Shown here piece after piece: positions 8,657 to 17,928 of a stretch of 64,000 nucleotides of DNA. Source of the DNA: Pseudomonadota bacterium (GTDB lineage Bacteria; Myxococcota_A; UBA796; GCA-2862545); the NCBI GenBank assembly GCA_947505245.1, contig CANNIZ010000018.1, forward strand, positions 27,444-91,443, read 5' to 3'. The notes beneath the pieces were generated by a model that was not told the origin of the DNA, did no database searches, and was given only the letters and a program-made list of their open reading frames with translations. Both the position numbers and the translations under genes were made by a program. Numbering within the stretch: position 1 is the stretch's first letter; every line of letters begins with the position of its first letter.

Positions 8657-9493
8657 ATGTCGAACCCCCTCCCCCGCTACGTCGCGCGCGCGTTCGTCCT
8701 GCGACCGCAGGGGATGCTGTTCCCGCCCAACTTTGCGCTCATCGGGACGTTCGCGCTGCTGGGCGTGGTGAACCCCGGCTTCTGGCTGCTCGGGGCGGGC
8801 GCGGAGCTCGCGTACCTGCTCGCCGTGGTGTCGAACGCGCGGTTTCGCGCAGCGATCGATCGCGACGAAGCGGGCACCGCCGACGCCGAGCGCGAGGTCG
8901 ACCGACGGGTCGAGCGCCTCTCCCAGACCGCGCGGCGAAGGTATGACGAGGTCCTGGAGCGGTGCCAGGCCGTGATCGACGCGGGAAGCGAAGACGACCA
9001 CCCCGAGACCGTCGCACACCGCTCCGAGGTGCTCGGGACGCTGCTCGGCGTCGCCCTGTCATTGCTCGAACGCAAGGACACGCTGGTCGCCTTGCTAAGC
9101 GGCACCGAAGACGACTTCGCCGAAAAGCTCGACGCGCTCGACCGCCGCCTCGCCGATCGGGAGCTCGGCGACGAGCTAAGGCGCAGCCTCGAGGCCCAGC
9201 GCGGCATCATCGCCGAGCGGGCCGCGGGCCGACGCACCGCCACAGACCGCGTCGAAGCCATCGACAGCGAGCTCGCGCGCATCGAACAGCAGGCCGAGCT
9301 CCTCCGCGAGCAGACCGTGCTCGACGCGGATCCCGCGCGCCTCGGCGAGCGGATCGACGCGCTCACCGGTACGCTGCGCAGCACGCGCGACTGGCTCAAG
9401 GAGCAGCGGCGTCTGGACGGGCTGGTGGATGAATCCGAGCCCGCCGCCCCCCGCCTCGCGGCGCGGCGACGTGCAGGCCAACAATCTTCTTAG
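8657..9493 (+). CDS. Membrane-anchored coiled-coil protein, unknown function
   Basis: 278 residues. An N-terminal pair of hydrophobic segments (about residues 20-58) is followed by roughly 200 residues rich in Ala, Glu, Arg and Leu with heptad-like spacing, predicted to be a long coiled coil facing the cytoplasm. A basic tail (RLAARRRAGQ) ends the protein. It diverges from the antiporter gene and is followed after 12 bases by the solute-binding/OmpA fusion gene, so it is probably the first gene of an operon that reaches the SPFH gene. I do not recognise a named family; a scaffold for the membrane complex next door is only a guess. Confidence 0.75.
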   Translation: MSNPLPRYVARAFVLRPQGMLFPPNFALIGTFALLGVVNPGFWLLGAGAELAYLLAVVSNARFRAAIDRDEAGTADAEREVDRRVERLSQTARRRYDEVLERCQAVIDAGSEDDHPETVAHRSEVLGTLLGVALSLLERKDTLVALLSGTEDDFAEKLDALDRRLADRELGDELRRSLEAQRGIIAERAAGRRTATDRVEAIDSELARIEQQAELLREQTVLDADPARLGERIDALTGTLRSTRDWLKEQRRLDGLVDESEPAAPRLAARRRAGQQSS

Positions 9494-9505
9494 GTGGGAG
9501 GGAAC

Positions 9506-11185
9506 ATGGCGGAACAAGGCGGCTCTGGGTTGACGATCCTCGGTGTGGTCGCGTCGGTCGGCCTGATCGGCGTGTTGATGTGCGCCGGAGCCGGGGTGCT
9601 GTTCTCGTCGATGGGAAAAGAAGGCGGTACCAACGCTCCCATCGCAGCGCCGGACGTCGCTCCGGACGCGGCGAGCGATGACCTCGGTCTCGTGCCGCCC
9701 GAGTCCGCCGTCCCGCGCCTCGACCCGGCGGCACCGTACGTCCCGAAGGGCGGCATCGTGGAGATCGAGCTGTCCGAGTACGCGGGCTACGCCGGGCTGA
9801 TCGTCGCCAACGGCGGCCTCGCGCCGAACCCCGACTCCTACTTCGCAAAGAAACACGGCTTCCAGGTCAAGCTCACCGTCAGCGAGGCGGACGCGTGGTC
9901 GTCGCTCAACGCCGGGCGCATCGGCGCCACCGTCACCACGGTGGACGTGCTGCCGCTGTACGGCCGCCAGCTCGAAGCCGTCGTCCCCGCGCAGATCGGC
10001 TTCTCGCGCGGCGCCGACGGAATCGTCGTCGACAGCGACGTGAAGCGCCTGAACGACCTGCGTGGCAAGGTCGTCGTCGGCGCTCCGTTCGGCGAATCGG
10101 AATTCTTCCTGCGCTACCTCGCCGGCGAGGCGGGCATTCCTGTGGTGACTTCCGACGTCGCCGTGTCGAAGAGCAAGGACGCGATCACGCTCGTGTTCGC
10201 GGAGGACGCGTTCGTCGCGGGAGACGCGTACGTCAAGAGCCTCGCAGGGGACGGCGCCATCGACGGTTGCGTGACGTGGGACCCGCGCACGACAGAGGTG
10301 GTGACCGAGTCCGCCGGCAAGGCTCACGTGCTGACGACGAACAAGAACCTGCTCGTCGTGGCCGATATCCTCGTCGTCAACAAGGGCTTCGCTGAACAGA
10401 ATCCCAAGCTCGTCGAGGGCCTCGTGGACGGCCTCCTGTACGGCAACCGCGAGGTGCGCGACAACCCGTCGGACGCGAACCTCGCGATTATCGGCAAGGC
10501 GTTCAGCTGGGACGCGGCCGCAACCAAAGCGGAGCTCTCAAAGGTCCACCTGTCCAACCTGCCCGAGAACCTCGCGTTCTTCGGCGGCGAGATCGACATG
10601 GCGGGCAGCTTCTCGGGCATCTTCCAGTCGGCGATCTACTCGTACGGGCGCGACCTCGTGAAGGATCCCGTCGGTGCGGAGCGCTTCGTGTCGCTCGACG
10701 CGCTGAAGGCGGCCGAGGCCTCGGGGGCGTACAAGGAACAGACGATCGCTATCGCTCCCATCAAGTCGAAGGGCTCGAGCGCGCTCGAAGACGATCCGCT
10801 GCTGTCGAAGGACGTACGCTTCTTCTTCGAGCCGAACAGCAGCAAGCTCGACATGGCGTCCACCGAGAACAGCGAGAACCTCGCGACGATCAAGCGGCTG
10901 CTCAACGTGAGCCCGGGCTCCACCATCCTGCTGCGCGGCCACGTGGACAACGGTCGCGTCGAGGAATTCCGCAAGCAGGGCGGCGAGGCGTTCGTGCGCG
11001 AGATGTCGCTCAAGGCCGTGCAGCTCAGCAAGGAGCGCGCCGATGAAGTCGAGAAGCGCGCGATCGAGACGCAGAAGGTCGACGACAAGCGGATCGAGAA
11101 CGTGGGCGTCGGCTGGGACGAGCCGGCGGGGACCGACCCCGACAAGAACCGCCGCGTCGAAGTGCAGTGGTACACGCTCGAGTAG
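9506..11185 (+). CDS. Solute-binding (PhnD/NMT1-like) domain fused to OmpA peptidoglycan-binding domain
   Basis: 559 residues. A membrane segment (about residues 5-32) anchors the N-terminus. A periplasmic binding fold of the ABC-transporter type follows (about 80-400: ADAWSSLNAGRIGATVTTVD, LNDLRGKVVVGAPFGESEFF). The C-terminal 130 residues form an OmpA/MotB domain (VRFFFEPNSSKLD, ILLRGHVDN, DKNRRVEVQW), which usually binds peptidoglycan. Start ATG 9506 has GGGAGGG directly upstream. The combination is known as phosphate-ABC-like/OmpA family proteins; the ligand is not known and no ABC permease or ATPase is near. Neighbours are a coiled-coil membrane protein and an SPFH protein, suggesting a membrane-stress complex (inference). 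Confidence 0.85.
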   Translation: MAEQGGSGLTILGVVASVGLIGVLMCAGAGVLFSSMGKEGGTNAPIAAPDVAPDAASDDLGLVPPESAVPRLDPAAPYVPKGGIVEIELSEYAGYAGLIVANGGLAPNPDSYFAKKHGFQVKLTVSEADAWSSLNAGRIGATVTTVDVLPLYGRQLEAVVPAQIGFSRGADGIVVDSDVKRLNDLRGKVVVGAPFGESEFFLRYLAGEAGIPVVTSDVAVSKSKDAITLVFAEDAFVAGDAYVKSLAGDGAIDGCVTWDPRTTEVVTESAGKAHVLTTNKNLLVVADILVVNKGFAEQNPKLVEGLVDGLLYGNREVRDNPSDANLAIIGKAFSWDAAATKAELSKVHLSNLPENLAFFGGEIDMAGSFSGIFQSAIYSYGRDLVKDPVGAERFVSLDALKAAEASGAYKEQTIAIAPIKSKGSSALEDDPLLSKDVRFFFEPNSSKLDMASTENSENLATIKRLLNVSPGSTILLRGHVDNGRVEEFRKQGGEAFVREMSLKAVQLSKERADEVEKRAIETQKVDDKRIENVGVGWDEPAGTDPDKNRRVEVQWYTLE

Positions 11186-11199
11186 TTCGATAGATCCTC

Positions 11200-11224
11200 G
11201 GCGTCTGGTTCGACTCCAGACGCC
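11200..11224 (+). terminator. GC-rich hairpin after the OmpA-fusion gene
   Basis: A perfect 9-bp stem (11200-11208 with 11216-11224) encloses a 7-base loop, 15 bases after the stop codon. There is no T-tract, so it could be a weak terminator or an mRNA-stabilising hairpin. The rest of the 286-base interval up to 11471 shows no gene or other recognisable signal. Confidence 0.4.
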
Positions 11225-11471
11225 GGAGCGAAGGGAAGCGGCGTCCACGGGGTCTCCCCGCAGGCGTCCCGCGCATCCCCCGAGGTCCGGTCCAGGTTGG
11301 AAACCTTGCCTGACCGCAATCACGGAGGGGCGCCGGGGATCGATACGTACGCTCTTGCCTTCGGGCACCGCGCCGCTCAGCTTGTCCGCGGGGGAGACCC
11401 GACAGCGGCCGCTGAATGTCCCGGAGAGCTTGCAGACCCGCCTCCCGGCGTCCTTCTATCCAAGGTGCCCG

Positions 11472-12569
11472 ATGTTTCGATGGCTCTCCGTCCCCCGAAA
11501 AGACCGCGTCGCTCACCTCCGCGACGGGCAGTTCGTGCGGTTGTACGGCCCCGGCAGCCACCTGGTGTGGACGCTGTTCGGCAAACACGAATTCGTCACC
11601 TACGACGCCACGACGCTCCCCGGCGTGCTCGCCGGAGATCCACTTCCGGCCGACGGCCCCGGCTGGCGCAGCGTCACCGTGAAGGACGGCCTCCGCCACC
11701 TCATCGCGCTGCGCGGCACGCGCCGCGTCGTGTTGATCCCCGGTCGCTGGCACCTGTGGGACCTGCTCGAGGTCACCGACGAGGCCGTCGTGAACACGCG
11801 ACTCGAGCCCACGCCTCTGAGCGACGACGACCGCCTCGAGCCCGCCGAGAGCTACCGCGAAGCCACCGCGTCGAGCGTGCAGGCCGTCGTGTTGCTCCAC
11901 GACGAGGTGCCCGTCCGCACGCTCGCATCAGGCCGTTACCGCGCGTTCGCCGGCGACCCGTGGGATCTGCACCCGGTCGCGCTCACGCCCCGCGCGCTCG
12001 ACGTCGCCCACCAGGACCTGCTCACGAGCGATCAGGTGCCGGTGCGCGTGAAGCCCCTCGTCGTCGTGCGCGTCGTCGACCCGTTGAAGTTCGTCGCCAC
12101 CCCGGACGCGGACTCCCACGCCTATTCGGCTGTCCAACTCGCGCTCCGCGAGGTGCTCGCCGCGCGCGTTCTCGACGCCCTGTTGGCCGAGCGCGAGGCG
12201 CTCACCACGGACCTCGCGGCCCGGGCAGCCGCCTACCTGCCGGACGTCGGGCTCGCGTTCGACCGCGTGTCGGTCAAGGACATCACGCTCGGGGCGGACG
12301 TGAAGGAGCTGCTCGCCAAGGTCCTCGGCGCCCGCAAGGAGGCCGAGGCGCAGGGAATCCGCCGCAAGGAGGAAGTCGCGCACACGCGCCAGCTGCTCAA
12401 CACCGCGCGCCTGCTGCAGTCAAACCCCGTGCTGATGCGACTCCGCGAGCTCGAGGCCTACGCCGAGATCGCGTCGAAGGTGGACAAGCTCACGCTCGTC
12501 ACGGGCCCCGACGCGCTCGCTCACCTGACGCTCGGCGAGGTGACGAGCGACGAGTCACCGACCGTGTAA
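11472..12569 (+). CDS. SPFH/slipin-like protein
   Basis: 365 residues. The central part (about 170-300) has the SPFH/stomatin pattern: LTSDQVPVRVKPLVVVRVVDPL, then VQLALREVLAARVLDALLAEREALTTD, and ISVKD-like FDRVSVKDITLG. A charged helical region (KVLGARKEAEAQGIRRKEEVA) follows, as in slipins, and probably drives oligomerisation. Unlike most slipins there is no N-terminal membrane helix, so attachment must be peripheral or through partners. ATG 11472 follows AAGGTG and begins MFRWLSVPRKDRV, typical of slipin starts; the upstream in-frame extension is the shadow of the previous gene. It probably belongs with the two upstream genes, though 286 bases separate it from them. Confidence 0.85.
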   Translation: MFRWLSVPRKDRVAHLRDGQFVRLYGPGSHLVWTLFGKHEFVTYDATTLPGVLAGDPLPADGPGWRSVTVKDGLRHLIALRGTRRVVLIPGRWHLWDLLEVTDEAVVNTRLEPTPLSDDDRLEPAESYREATASSVQAVVLLHDEVPVRTLASGRYRAFAGDPWDLHPVALTPRALDVAHQDLLTSDQVPVRVKPLVVVRVVDPLKFVATPDADSHAYSAVQLALREVLAARVLDALLAEREALTTDLAARAAAYLPDVGLAFDRVSVKDITLGADVKELLAKVLGARKEAEAQGIRRKEEVAHTRQLLNTARLLQSNPVLMRLRELEAYAEIASKVDKLTLVTGPDALAHLTLGEVTSDESPTV

Positions 12570-12677
12570 AACGCACCATCGGCCAACATCACCCGTGCAA
12601 AATGCATCGCTCGCCGGGAAGGCTACCGCTGGCCGAAATCTTGCACCATCCCGTCGCAATGGACTGGGGTGCACCAC

Positions 12678-14426
12678 GTGAGCTCAGGTCGCCGATACGA
12701 CATCCACGAGGCCATCGGCAAAGGCGCCTTCGGCACCGTCTACCGCGCGATGCTCGTCGGGGAGGGCGGCTTCAAGAAGGAAGTCGCCATAAAGGTCCTC
12801 AACGAAAGGGCGGCGACCACGGAGGGCATCGTGGAGCGACTCCGCGACGAGGCGCGCTTGCTCGGCCGCGTGCGGCATCGCGCGATCCTCGAGGTGGACG
12901 GGCTCGTGTTCCTCGACGGGCGCTGGGCGCTGGTGACCGAATTCGTGCAGGGATGCTCGCTGCTCGACGCGCTGCGGGTGGGTCGGATGCCGCTTGGCGC
13001 GGCCTTGGAGGTGGTGAGCGAGATCGCGTCGGCGCTGCACGTCGCGTACCACACCACCTCCCCCGAGGGGAAGCCGCTTCACCTCGTCCATCGCGACATC
13101 AAGCCCGCGAACGTGCAGATCACCGCGGCGGGTGAGGTGAAGCTCCTCGACTTCGGCATCGCCCAGGCGGACTTCGACGCCCGCGAGTCGATCACCCAGG
13201 CCATGGTCCTCGGAACCCCCGCCTACATGTCGCCCGAGCGGTTCGGGGGGCGCACGGGTCCCGAGTCCGACATCTACGCCCTGGCCTTGGTCCTCTGCGA
13301 GGTGTTGAGCGCCAAACGCGTCGGCAAGACCTCCATCTACGCTGAGCAGCATCAGCAGCACGTGGCCAAGGCACTCCAGGAGAGCCTCGCGGCGGACCCG
13401 GCGTTTGCAGTGGTGCTCCCGCTGTGCGAGCACATGTTGGCGTTCGAGCCCTCCGCACGCCCGACCGCCCGGGAGGTGGCGGCGTCGCTCCACACCGCGC
13501 GCGGAGCGCTGCCCGGCCCGTGGCTGCCCGACTGGGCGGACACGAACGTGCCAAAGATCATGCGACGCAGTGGCGTTCAGGTCGATGGGAACACGCTCTG
13601 CGGGCGGTCGCTGCGCGAACGCGCGCCCATCCCAACGCTTCGACCTACACCGAGCACGGAGGTTCGGCCTGTCGAGGTGGCAGCCCCGTCCTCCGGTCCA
13701 GCGGAGAAGCCTGTGTACCTCACGGGCAGCGGACGGTCCCCGCCGAGCGGGGTGCTGTTCGCGAGCCTCGTCGGGGCCCTGCTCCTCTTGGGCACCGTCG
13801 GCGGGGTTGGCGTCTCCTCCTCGGGCCGTGCTTCACAGGTGGTCGCAGAAGCAGCTCCTCAGCCGACCCAACAAGCGGTGCAAACTGCACAGTCGGCTGC
13901 GCCGATCCCCGCGGCGGTGGAACGTCTGCCCGAGGTGCCTCCACCTGTCGACGGAGGCGCTGCCCCCGCCGTGCCAGATGTCACGCCCACCTTGCGGGCA
14001 AAAGTACACAGGTCGAGCGCCACGAGAGACGAAACGAACGCGCAGGCGTCCCTTGAGGATGGACAGGCCGGGCACCTCATCTCCGCAAAAGAATACGCGA
14101 GTTGGCTCGAGAGCCATCCCGATTGGCAACCAGAGCCGGCGCACAACGAGGGACCCGGCGAAGGGAGCTTCCTGTGGAGCGGCGCTGCACCCGAAGGTCC
14201 CGCGGTCGCCGTCTCCTACGCCGCAGCCGAGGCGCTGTGCCAACCTCGCGGCGGGCTCGCGAGCGCAGCGGTGGAGCCGACCTCCTGGCGCGATACGTCG
14301 GGGCGGACGCAAGAGTGGCGCGTCCTGGACGGCAAGCCAGCGTTGCTGCGGAGCGACGGCACGACCTCCACCGCCGTGCGCCGCGCCAACAGAAGCACCT
14401 CTACCGGCTTTCGCTGCGCCCGTTGA
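12678..14426 (+). CDS. Transmembrane Ser/Thr protein kinase with FGE-like C-terminal domain
   Basis: 582 residues from GTG 12678 (GTG 12669 is an equally possible start). The cytoplasmic kinase domain spans about residues 1-270: glycine loop GKGAFGTVYRA, lysine in VAIKVL, catalytic loop HRDIKPANVQ (His about 138), DFG in LLDFGIAQ, and GTPAYMSPER. A single membrane helix lies at about 358-381. The outer part has a Pro/Ala-rich linker and then a short domain with SAKEYASWL, AAEALCQPRGG, TSGRTQEWRV and a final GFRCAR. These are landmarks of formylglycine-generating-enzyme (SUMF1) folds, but the domain is shorter than usual and looks degenerate. It is likely a sensor kinase whose outer domain binds a ligand. 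Confidence 0.85.
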   Translation: MSSGRRYDIHEAIGKGAFGTVYRAMLVGEGGFKKEVAIKVLNERAATTEGIVERLRDEARLLGRVRHRAILEVDGLVFLDGRWALVTEFVQGCSLLDALRVGRMPLGAALEVVSEIASALHVAYHTTSPEGKPLHLVHRDIKPANVQITAAGEVKLLDFGIAQADFDARESITQAMVLGTPAYMSPERFGGRTGPESDIYALALVLCEVLSAKRVGKTSIYAEQHQQHVAKALQESLAADPAFAVVLPLCEHMLAFEPSARPTAREVAASLHTARGALPGPWLPDWADTNVPKIMRRSGVQVDGNTLCGRSLRERAPIPTLRPTPSTEVRPVEVAAPSSGPAEKPVYLTGSGRSPPSGVLFASLVGALLLLGTVGGVGVSSSGRASQVVAEAAPQPTQQAVQTAQSAAPIPAAVERLPEVPPPVDGGAAPAVPDVTPTLRAKVHRSSATRDETNAQASLEDGQAGHLISAKEYASWLESHPDWQPEPAHNEGPGEGSFLWSGAAPEGPAVAVSYAAAEALCQPRGGLASAAVEPTSWRDTSGRTQEWRVLDGKPALLRSDGTTSTAVRRANRSTSTGFRCAR

Positions 14427-14462
14427 GGTCGAGACGGCCAAGCTTTCCGTGACATCCTGCTG

Positions 14463-14468
14463 TAGAAT
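14463..14468 (+). promoter_or_regulatory. -10-like box placing transcription at the ATG (leaderless)
   Basis: TAGAAT ends 8 bases before the ATG of the beta-helix gene, so transcription would begin at or next to the start codon. No Shine-Dalgarno sequence is seen in those 8 bases. No convincing -35 box was found, so confidence is low. Confidence 0.3.
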
Positions 14469-14476
14469 AGGCCTTC

Positions 14477-16387
14477 ATGCCGCTCCCCCTCGTCACTCTC
14501 TGCCACGACCTCACGCTCCCGTGTGACGCGCTCACGCTGCAGGACGCGGTCGACCTCGTCGAAGCTGGCGGCGTCATCGCGGTCGCCGAGGGCAGCTACG
14601 AGGTCGGAGACGTCGAACTGAGCGCGGACGTCACGATTCGCGCCGCGGCCGGCGCGGTCGTCGCGCTGCACAGCGCCACCGGCCCGGTGATCAACGTCGT
14701 CGACCACAGCGGCGCCACCGTCATCGTCGAGGATCTCTAGCTGTCCGCGGCCGCCGACAACGCCGCCGCGGTCTATGCGGGGCTGGAGAGCAACGTCACG
14801 TTGCGGCGCGTCACGATCCCGCCCCGGATCGGCCTCGGGTTCGCGTTGGGGTTGCATGCCAATGGCGCCACCGTGGGCGTGTACCAGTCCACGTTCATCG
14901 GCCTGCAAGCCGACCATTCATCCACAGAGTACCAGTCCACAGCGATCCTGATTGCCGACTCCGAGGTCACGCTCCAGGACGTCGACGTCACCGATTGCGA
15001 CGGGGCCCTCGCCGCTCCGATCCGGTTCGACACCTCGAACGTCACCATCCTGAACGGTCACTTCCAGAACAACACCTCGGACGGCCTCGGCGGCGCGATG
15101 GTCGTCGCCAACACGTCCATCTCCGTGTCCGACTCCGAGTTCATCGGCAACCAAACCAACGGCGACGGCGGCGCCATCCTCGCGTTGGCCACGTCCGACC
15201 TCACCGTCACCAACACGACGTTCACCGGGAACCACGCGAGCCAGGGGGGCGCCATCCGCGTGCCGAACGGCGGGACCACGCCCTCGCTCGAGGTTCGGGG
15301 CTCGACGTTCACGGAAAACAGCGCGACCCTGCAGGGTGGGGCCATCGCAGGGGTCGCGCTCCCCCGGTTCCTCGTCGACGACTCGACGTTCGTCGGAAAC
15401 ACCGCGGCCCACGGCGGCGCCATCGGCGTGTCCGACAGCCCCGACTTCGCGATCCACGCCTCGGGGTTCTGCGACAACGTCGCCTCAACCGCCGGCGGCG
15501 CCCTCTTCCTCGAACGGGACCTCGGCAGTGGAGGCATCACCAACAGCTGGTTCGTAGCGAACAGCGCCCCCGATTCAGCCGCCGGGCGGCTGTACCAGAC
15601 CGGAATGCCCCTCACGAACCTGGCGCTGCTCGGGGGGAACGCCACCGGGGCGGCGGGTGGCGGCGGGCTGCGCCTCGACGGGTACGTCGGCGGGCTCATG
15701 AATTCCATCGTCGCGTACACTGTCGCGGGCGACGGGATTCGAGCGATCGGGACGACCATGCCCGTGTACCGCGACGACTTCTGGCAGAACGCCGAAGCGG
15801 ACGTTCGCAGCGAGGGCGGCACGGATCTGCCGGCCATGAACCTGCAGGTCGACCCCGGCTTCGCGACGTGGCCTCCAACCAGCACGACCTGCAGCCCGCG
15901 CGACGTGCGGGTCCTGGCGAACTCCCCGACACGCGACGCGGGCAGCGGCGTTGACCCGGACGCCACCATGGCCGACCTCGGCCCGTTCGGTGGCAGCAAC
16001 GCCCCCGATTGGGCATGGGCCGACGTCGATGGCGATGGCGCACCGTGGAACGCCGACTGCGATGACCACGATGCGTTGGTGATCGACGACCCCTGCACGC
16101 CGATCGACACGGGGGACGCGGACACCGACACCGATACCGACTCCGATACCGACAGCGACACCGACGCGGACTCCGACACGGACTCGGATGCCGACGCCGA
16201 CGCAGACAGCGACTCCGACACGGACCCCGTCGAAACCGGCGTCCAGCCGTTGCCTGTCTGGTACACCGGCGGCGGATGCTCGACCGGTGCGGCGCCTGGC
16301 GCCCTGTGGCTGGTGTTCACGACGGCGCTGATCCTCCCGCGCCGCCGTCGATCACGAACCACCTACCAGGGCAGCCCGCCCGGGTAG
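14477..16387 (+). pseudogene. Right-handed beta-helix surface protein interrupted by in-frame TAG
   Basis: One reading frame continues across 14477-16387 except for a TAG at 14738-14740. Before it are 87 residues (AVDLVEAGGVIAVAEGSYEV) typical of the first turns of a pectin-lyase-like helix. After it the same pattern resumes without a frame change: repeated units of the type NTSISVSDSEFIGNQTNGDG with GGAI motifs. The tail is an Asp-Thr/Ser repeat linker, then GGGCSTGAAPG, a hydrophobic helix and RRRR, which resembles MYXO-CTERM-type sorting tails. A GAG-to-TAG change would explain the break. It may be a fresh pseudogene, a sequencing error, or read-through. There is no clear signal peptide. 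The 3' end overlaps the convergent hydrolase gene by 25 bases. Confidence 0.75.
16121..16225 (+). repeat. Asp-Thr/Ser/Ala coding repeat (hexamer-like)
   Basis: About 105 bases built of GAC/GAT alternating with ACC, TCC, AGC or GCG codons, encoding an acidic (DT/DS/DA)n linker. It lies immediately before the Cys-containing sorting tail of the beta-helix protein. Such linkers are thought to span the cell wall or bind calcium. Confidence 0.8.
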
Positions 16388-17187
16388 TACTCGACGATCT
16401 CGACCCGCACGCCAGGCGCGGTCACGCCTGCCTTGAAGGACGCCAGATCCGAACCCGCGTAGTGGTACGGCACCACGACGGCCGGCCGAAACACGTTCAC
16501 ACAGGCAGCGGCCTCGTCCGTCGTCATCGTGTACGGGAGGTTCATCGGCAGGAACGCGAGGTCCATACCGACCTGGGCCTTCATCTCGTCCGTACACTCC
16601 GTGTCACCCGCGAAGTAGACGGACTTCCCGCCATACATCAGAACGTAGCCGTTGCCGCGACCCTTCTCGTGGTACACGCCGCCTTCCGCAGGCCCGCGGA
16701 CGAGGTTGTACATCGGCACCGCCTTGACGGTGAGGTCGCCGATCGCCACCTCGGCCCCGTTCGCAAGCACGTGGTTCACGACGTACTCGGGGAGCCCGTC
16801 CTTGACGGTTTGCGGCGCCACGAACACCGTGCCTTCCTTCACGACCTTGGCCAGCGCGTCCTTGTCGAGGTGATCGAAGTGCGTGTCGGTGATCAACACG
16901 ACGTCGGCCTTCGCGGCGCCGTCCAACGCCGCCTTCGACCACGGGTCGAGCCAGATCACCAGGCCGCCCGCCTCGATGCGGGTTGTCGAGTGGTAGACCG
17001 GGAACACCTTCATCGGCCCCTTCGCCGTGTTCAACACCAGGGCGCCGCCCTCGAGCGTCACGCCGGACGCGGGTACAAGCGCCGAAACGACCTCCGGCGC
17101 CGAGCCCGCGACGACCGCGCTCGGCTCGGGCAGCTTCGCCTCGTTCGTACACCCGGAAACCACCATCAAAGCAAGCAGCTGAAGCAT
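16363..17187 (-). CDS. UlaG-like metallo-beta-lactamase-fold lipoprotein
   Basis: 274 residues. The signal ends in a lipobox (VSGC, Cys13), so the protein is a lipoprotein. The metallo-beta-lactamase fold is shown by VYHSTTRIEAGGLVIWLDPW, the metal motif THFDHLDKDAL (about 100-110), GDTECTDEM (Asp bridging ligand) and PYHYAGSD near the end. This order matches the UlaG/YtkL-like hydrolase branch with an H-x-D-H core. ATG 17187 follows GGAGG. Substrate unknown; UlaG acts on ascorbate-6-phosphate in the cytoplasm, but an exported lipoprotein must have another substrate. The 3' end overlaps the beta-helix gene by 25 bases. Confidence 0.85.
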   Translation of the reverse strand: MLQLLALMVVSGCTNEAKLPEPSAVVAGSAPEVVSALVPASGVTLEGGALVLNTAKGPMKVFPVYHSTTRIEAGGLVIWLDPWSKAALDGAAKADVVLITDTHFDHLDKDALAKVVKEGTVFVAPQTVKDGLPEYVVNHVLANGAEVAIGDLTVKAVPMYNLVRGPAEGGVYHEKGRGNGYVLMYGGKSVYFAGDTECTDEMKAQVGMDLAFLPMNLPYTMTTDEAAACVNVFRPAVVVPYHYAGSDLASFKAGVTAPGVRVEIVEYYPGGLPW

Positions 17188-17277
17188 CCATCCTCCATTC
17201 GGCCGAGTAACCTGACCGAGCGGGGGCGCTGCAGGAGCGCTCGCCCGCGCGTTAGTATGGCGCGTCCCGGAGGACCG

Positions 17278-17925
17278 ATGCGTCGAGTCGTGGTGGTTGC
17301 TCTCTCAGTGTTCACGCTCGCCTGCGGGGGCGGTGCCTCGACCCCCACTGGTCCCCTGGCCGAAGTCGCGAAGCAGTTCGGCACGATCGACTGCTCCTCC
17401 ACCTCGACCGATGAAGACCGCTCCTGGTGCGCTGTCACCCACGCAGGAAGCGGCCCGATCACCGCGCCAGGCAACACCAAGGTCCGCATGGGCCTTACCC
17501 TCGCGCTCCGCCCCAGTGAGGATCCCAAAGCCGCCGTGCTCGAACGCACCACGCTCTCAGCACTGTTCATCGACGCGTCGGGCGCGAAGCTGCTCAATGT
17601 CCAGCCGAGCGCCGCCGCCGACATGAACGACCTGATCGGCGTCGTGATGTCGATCGCGAGCACGCTCAAGTGTGTGCCGTACTCGAGCGTCCTCGTCACC
17701 AAGGACCTGTCCGACTCCCTCAAGTCCGAGTCGACAGACCTCCACACGCTGTCGACGGATGCGACGGCCACCGTGTTCCAGGGCATGAACACCCCGGCGA
17801 TCATCGAGCGCGTGGAGGATCTCCCCTGCGGCGGACCTGTCTACATCACGCTCGAGACCGCGACGGACGGCGGCATGTCGGTGTCGGTGTTCCCCGACTC
17901 GGACCTGACGATCCTGCCGCAGTAG
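17278..17925 (+). CDS. Lipoprotein of unknown function
   Basis: 215 residues with a classic lipoprotein signal (RRVVVVALSVFTLACGGG, Cys at about 17). The mature part has Cys residues at IDCSS, WCAVT, LKCVP and LPCGG, perhaps two disulfides, and no recognised domain. ATG 17278 has GGAGG 5 bases upstream. A TAGTAT box at 17253-17258 is a plausible -10 element, leaving a short leader. It converges on the next minus-strand lipoprotein (3 bases between stops) and diverges from the hydrolase gene. Confidence 0.8.
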   Translation: MRRVVVVALSVFTLACGGGASTPTGPLAEVAKQFGTIDCSSTSTDEDRSWCAVTHAGSGPITAPGNTKVRMGLTLALRPSEDPKAAVLERTTLSALFIDASGAKLLNVQPSAAADMNDLIGVVMSIASTLKCVPYSSVLVTKDLSDSLKSESTDLHTLSTDATATVFQGMNTPAIIERVEDLPCGGPVYITLETATDGGMSVSVFPDSDLTILPQ

Positions 17926-17928
17926 CGA

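Noticed and set aside
8609..9019. Upstream in-frame extension of the antiporter gene (136 codons)
   Set aside because: Encodes Arg/His/Glu-rich mirror of the divergent coiled-coil gene; the first membrane helix begins right after GTG 8608.
11200..11224. Hairpin whose loop region resembles a tRNA T-arm (GGTTCGACTCC)
   Set aside because: No acceptor stem, anticodon arm or D-arm upstream; the sequence before it is the coding end of the OmpA-fusion gene. Kept only as a hairpin.
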